10,104 bases of DNA from Candidatus Brocadiia bacterium (GTDB taxonomy: Bacteria > Planctomycetota > PUPC01 > DSUN01), in the NCBI GenBank assembly GCA_016782825.1, contig JADHXT010000101.1, forward strand, positions 1-10,104, given 5' to 3'. The stretch's first letter is position 1, and each line of letters opens with the position of its first letter. The position numbers were made by a program, and so were the translations under genes. Below the pieces are notes generated by a model, which ran no database searches, was not told where the DNA came from, and saw nothing but the letters and a program-made list of their open reading frames with translations. Positions 7,271-10,104 of this stretch are shown one piece after another.

Positions 7271-8568
7271 GCGAGAGAGACACGCGGCGCCAGTTCCTGT
7301 CCAAGACGGCCACCGCCGCTGCGGGCAGCCTGCTGCTCCGCGCGCTGGCGATTGGCCTCATGATGCTTCCGGCAGCCCGAGGAGCGGCGGCCGGCGAAGC
7401 GCCCAAGCCGGTGCCTCCGCCGGCGACGGTGGACGCCGCGAAGTGGGCCACGCTCCAGGCTGCATTCGATGCCGTGCCGAAGAGCGGCGGGCTGGTGAAG
7501 CTGCCGCCGGGCCATTTCGAGCTCACCGAGCCACTCGTGGTGAAGACCGCTGAGACGCGCATCGTGGGCTCCGGCGCCGCCACCCACCTCATCAACCGAA
7601 ACGAGGCCGGCCAGCCCGCGCTCATCCTGCGGCCCGAGGGCTACGAGAAGAACAAACGGCTCAGCCTGTGGCGCGTCCAGCTCGCCCACTTCCGCATCAG
7701 TGGCAACCCCAAGAGCGGCGACGGCGTGCTCGCCCAGGGCATCAACGAGGTCTTCATCCACGGCATGTCCATCGACCACAACGGCGGCCACGGGATCCAC
7801 CTGGTGAACTGCTACGAGGACCCCCGCGTGGCCGACTGCATCCTGACCTACAACAAGCAGGCCGGGCTCCACATCCAGGCCGGGCACGACATCGTGGTGA
7901 GCGCCAACCAGTTCGAGGAGAATCAGGACGCCATCCGCTGCATCGATAGCTTCAACCTGTGCATGACCGGCAACAACCTGGACGACCATCTGCGCCACGG
8001 CGTGGTCATCGAAAACACCTACGGCTCCGTGCTGAGCGGCAACATGATCGAGGAATGCCGCGAGACGGCCATCGTGCTCGACCGCGACTGCTACGGCATC
8101 ACCATCAGCGCCAACGTGATCGCGCACAACGGCGCCGGCGTGGACCTGCGCGATGCCTGGGGCTGCGCCGTCTCGGCCAACACCTTCACCATCAACACGC
8201 GGCGCGGCCTCGTGATCGGACCGAACAGCGGCCGCATCGCCGTCACCGGCAACAACTTCTCAAACACCTATCAAGGCGGCGGGAAGCTCAAGCGGACCAA
8301 GCCCGGCCAGGACGCTGCCATGGGCATCACGCTTGACGGCACCCGCGACGTGACGATCACGGGCAACGTCTTCAGCGGCCTCGCCACCGAAGCCATCAAG
8401 GCCACGGGCACATGCACCCGCATCGTGAGCACGGCGAACGTGTTCGTGGACTTCTCCCGTGCCGCGCCCGGCAAGCACAAGGCCGTGGACCCTGGAGGCG
8501 CGAAGATCACGGGCAGCGACAACATCGTGGGCGAGGCCGCCGCGCCGCCTCCTGCGGCGAACAAGTGA
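7267..8568 (+). CDS. Tat-exported right-handed parallel beta-helix protein (pectate-lyase-superfamily-like)
   Basis: The protein has 433 residues. The N-terminus carries a twin-arginine motif TRRQFLSK (6-13), a hydrophobic stretch and an Ala-rich end of the signal (about 36-42). Residues 58-93 (WATLQAAFDAVPKSGG, VKLPPGHFELTEPLVV) match the entry cap of pectate-lyase-3 type beta-helices. A ladder of short repeats of the form [small/hydrophobic]-[ST]-[AG]-N-x-[FIL] follows: VSANQF (211), MTGNNL (233), LSGNMI (256), ISANVI (280), VSANTF (302), VTGNNF (326) and ITGNVF (364). Spacing is 22-24 residues, one helix turn each, except for the last step, where a KLKRTKPGQDAA loop is inserted. Such folds occur in polysaccharide lyases, hydrolases, epimerases and purely binding proteins. 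I see no decisive catalytic motif. It sits between two exported hydrolases in one operon, which favours a role on an extracellular glycan. The C-terminus is Ala/Pro-rich. Confidence 0.88.
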   Translation: MSERDTRRQFLSKTATAAAGSLLLRALAIGLMMLPAARGAAAGEAPKPVPPPATVDAAKWATLQAAFDAVPKSGGLVKLPPGHFELTEPLVVKTAETRIVGSGAATHLINRNEAGQPALILRPEGYEKNKRLSLWRVQLAHFRISGNPKSGDGVLAQGINEVFIHGMSIDHNGGHGIHLVNCYEDPRVADCILTYNKQAGLHIQAGHDIVVSANQFEENQDAIRCIDSFNLCMTGNNLDDHLRHGVVIENTYGSVLSGNMIEECRETAIVLDRDCYGITISANVIAHNGAGVDLRDAWGCAVSANTFTINTRRGLVIGPNSGRIAVTGNNFSNTYQGGGKLKRTKPGQDAAMGITLDGTRDVTITGNVFSGLATEAIKATGTCTRIVSTANVFVDFSRAAPGKHKAVDPGGAKITGSDNIVGEAAAPPPAANK

Positions 8569-8572
8569 ACGC

Positions 8573-8582
8573 AAGGAAAGGA
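8573..8582 (+). promoter_or_regulatory. Shine-Dalgarno that fixes the sulfatase start
   Basis: AAGGAAAGGA in the 19-bp gap after the beta-helix stop lies 5 nt before the ATG at 8588. It favours that ATG over an in-frame ATG at 8459 inside the previous gene, whose extra 43 residues are Arg-rich and look non-coding. From 8588 the protein begins with a proper twin-arginine signal. Confidence 0.65.
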
Positions 8583-8587
8583 ACGGC

Positions 8588-9979
8588 ATGGGTGAGAGAC
8601 ACTCGCGTCGGGAGTTTCTACGGACGGCCGCCTTCGTGGGAGCGACGGCCACACTCACAGGAGCCTGCGCCAGAATGGCATCGCACACGCACGAGCGGCC
8701 CAACATCCTGTTCATCCTCACCGACGACCAAGGCTATGGCGACGTCGGCTGCTACGGCTGCAAGGACATCCGCACCCCCGTCACCGACGGCGTGGCCGCC
8801 CAGGGAGTGCGCTTCACCCAATACTACGCCGCCGCGCCCGAGTGCACGCCCACCCGCACCGCGCTCATGACCGGCCGCTACCTCCATCGCGTGGGCGGGC
8901 TCGAGTGTGCCATCGGCACCACCAACGTGGGCCGCTACGACCACGCCATCCGCCTGGCCGAGCAGCACGACCTCGGCCTGCCCGCCGACGAAAATGTCCT
9001 CTCCCGCGGCCTCAAGCAGGCCGGCTATCGCACCGCCGTCTACGGCAAGTGGCACCTCGGCTACGAGCCGAAGTTCGTCCCCGCTCGCCACGGCTTCGGC
9101 GACTTCCTCGGCATCCTCGGCGGCCACTGCGACTACTTCCACTACGTGGAGGTCACCGGCACCAAGACGCTCTGGAAGATGGACGGCCCCGCCGACGACA
9201 AGCGCTACATGACCGACCTCATCACTGAGGAGAGCGTGGCCTTCCTCCAGCGCCAGGACGGCACCGCGCCCTTCTTCCTCTACGTGCCCTACACCTGCCC
9301 GCACAGTCCCTACCAGGGGCCGAACGACCGCCAGCCCGAGCGGGTGCCCGCCGAGCAGTGGAACCAGGGGCCGCGCTCCAAGTACGTCGAGATGGTGGAG
9401 CACATGGAAAAAGGCATCGGCCAGATCCTCCAGACCCTGGCCGACAAGGGCTTCGCCGACAACACTCTCGTGATCATCGCCAGCGACAATGGCGCCAACA
9501 AGGCGGGCTCCAACGCACCCTTCTCCGGCCACAAGAGCACGCTCTACGAAGGTGGCATCCGCGTGCCGTGCGTCGTCCGCTGGCCGGGCGTCGTGCCCAG
9601 AGGCGTGGTGTCGCGCCAGCCGTGCATCACGATGGACCTCACGGCGTCGCTCCTCCGCGCCGCCGGCGTCACACCGCCACGTCCCCTCGATGCCATCGAC
9701 ATTCTCCAACACGTGCAGGACGACGCGCCCGACAAACCCCGCACGCTCTGCTGGCGCGCCCGACGCGGCGACCGCGCCTGGCGAGCCGTGCGCGACGGCG
9801 ACATGAAGTTTCTCTCCCGCACCGACGGCGACCAGACGCAGGAATGGGTCTTCGACCTTGCCGCCGACCCGGCCGAGAAACATGACCTCCACTCCACACG
9901 CCCCGACGAGACCCGACGTCTCAAAGCCCTCCTCGCCCACTGGGAGCGCCAAGTGCAACACACGCGAGGTGTCGAGTGA
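8588..9979 (+). CDS. Tat-exported type I sulfatase (formylglycine-dependent)
   Basis: The protein has 463 residues, a normal length for the family. The N-terminus has an almost perfect twin-arginine motif SRREFLR (6-12), a hydrophobic segment and LTGAC (23-27), which could be a cleavage region or an imperfect lipobox. The alkaline-phosphatase-like fold starts with NILFILTDDQGYGD (metal ligands Asp46, Asp47). The sulfatase signature CTPTRTALMTGRY (86-98) contains Cys86, which would be converted to formylglycine in the C-x-P-x-R context. Other active-site residues seen are Lys154 and His156 in YGKWHLGY, His239 in CPHSPY, Asp300-Asn301 in ASDNG and Lys316 in GHKSTLYEGG. The C-terminal EWVFDLAADPAEKHDL is also typical. 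All expected catalytic positions are present. It would hydrolyse sulfate esters, most likely on a polysaccharide; the sulfated substrate cannot be named. No maturase gene is in the window, so activation depends on one elsewhere. It is the last gene of the operon. Confidence 0.96.
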   Translation: MGERHSRREFLRTAAFVGATATLTGACARMASHTHERPNILFILTDDQGYGDVGCYGCKDIRTPVTDGVAAQGVRFTQYYAAAPECTPTRTALMTGRYLHRVGGLECAIGTTNVGRYDHAIRLAEQHDLGLPADENVLSRGLKQAGYRTAVYGKWHLGYEPKFVPARHGFGDFLGILGGHCDYFHYVEVTGTKTLWKMDGPADDKRYMTDLITEESVAFLQRQDGTAPFFLYVPYTCPHSPYQGPNDRQPERVPAEQWNQGPRSKYVEMVEHMEKGIGQILQTLADKGFADNTLVIIASDNGANKAGSNAPFSGHKSTLYEGGIRVPCVVRWPGVVPRGVVSRQPCITMDLTASLLRAAGVTPPRPLDAIDILQHVQDDAPDKPRTLCWRARRGDRAWRAVRDGDMKFLSRTDGDQTQEWVFDLAADPAEKHDLHSTRPDETRRLKALLAHWERQVQHTRGVE

Positions 9980-9993
9980 CCGACGATGCGGGG

Positions 9994-10028
9994 GAGGGAG
10001 ACCTTTCTTGAGGAGAAAGGTCTCCCTC
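9994..10028. terminator. Perfect 15-bp stem hairpin after the sulfatase operon
   Basis: The arms GAGGGAGACCTTTCT (9994-10008) and AGAAAGGTCTCCCTC (10014-10028) are exact reverse complements separated by the 5-nt loop TGAGG. It begins 15 bp after the sulfatase stop, the expected place for an operon-end terminator. Neither side has a clear T-tract (the right side continues GTAGTGCCCCCTTG), so it is not a textbook intrinsic terminator. It may act as an mRNA 3' stabiliser, work with Rho, serve both strands, or be a copy of a dispersed genomic repeat. Confidence 0.6.
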
Positions 10029-10056
10029 GTAGTGCCCCCTTGAATGCAAGACAGGA

Positions 10057-10104
10057 TCAGGCGGCATGGAGGGCGCGGTGGCGAGCCGCGGCCTCGGCCG
10101 GGGT
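10057..10104 (-). CDS. Possible C-terminal end of a convergent gene clipped by the window edge
   Basis: On the minus strand the frame from 10104 reads TPAEAAARHRALHAA and then TGA (10059 down to 10057). The composition is plausible for the Ala/Arg-rich C-terminal helix of a gene converging on the sulfatase operon, and the hairpin at 9994-10028 would then sit between two convergent genes. Fifteen codons in GC-rich DNA are too few to prove coding, so this is only a candidate. No function can be suggested. Confidence 0.22.
   Translation of the reverse strand, partial: TPAEAAARHRALHAA

Noticed and set aside
8459..8587. In-frame extension of the sulfatase to an upstream ATG at 8459.
   Set aside because: The extra 43 residues are Arg-rich and overlap the beta-helix gene. 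The ATG at 8588 has a good ribosome site and puts the twin-arginine motif near the N-terminus.
1..10104. CRISPR arrays, tRNA or rRNA genes, insertion sequences, integrases, phage genes or defence systems.
   Set aside because: I saw no regularly spaced repeats, no structural RNA signature, no transposase or integrase motifs, and little non-coding space. The only sizeable gaps are 5712-5842 and the 125 bp after 9979.

Overview
The window is a GC-rich, gene-dense bacterial segment that reads as carbohydrate catabolism. It holds seven well-supported genes: one is cut off at the left edge and six are complete. A possible eighth gene is clipped at the right edge. A type I sulfatase, a parallel beta-helix protein, a Gfo/Idh/MocA oxidoreductase and three exported proteins with twin-arginine-like N-termini together suggest Planctomycetota or a related polysaccharide-degrading lineage (Lentisphaerota, Verrucomicrobiota and similar). 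This is inferred from gene content and composition only; no taxonomic marker gene is present.

Left block (1-4647, + strand): a ribose-type sugar ABC importer made of a lipoprotein binding protein, a double ATPase and a single permease, followed by a Gfo/Idh/MocA NAD(P)-dependent sugar oxidoreductase. The genes are 6 bp apart, overlapping by 4 bp, and 13 bp apart, so they look like one operon that imports a sugar or sugar derivative and starts its oxidation. The promoter lies upstream of the window.

Middle gene (4638-5711, - strand): a Tat-type exported alpha/beta hydrolase (acetyl-xylan-esterase or dienelactone-hydrolase-like) with a visible Ser/Asp/His triad. Its 3' end overlaps the oxidoreductase gene tail to tail by 10 bp.

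Divergent control region (5712-5842, 131 bp): a strong-looking sigma70-type promoter points right (TTGACG, 17 bp, TATGAT). A perfect TTGACA with a weak -10 points left toward the esterase. The two -35 boxes lie only 14 bp apart.

Right block (5843-9979, + strand): a three-gene operon for exported proteins. It encodes a serine hydrolase of the beta-lactamase/family VIII esterase fold, a Tat-exported right-handed beta-helix protein, and a Tat-exported type I sulfatase. It ends at a perfect 15-bp stem hairpin (9994-10028). With the divergent esterase, the block looks like a set of enzymes that strip ester and sulfate groups from a decorated polysaccharide outside the cytoplasm, while the left block could import and oxidise a released sugar. 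That link is inferred from proximity. I saw no RNA genes, CRISPR arrays, insertion sequences or prophage genes.
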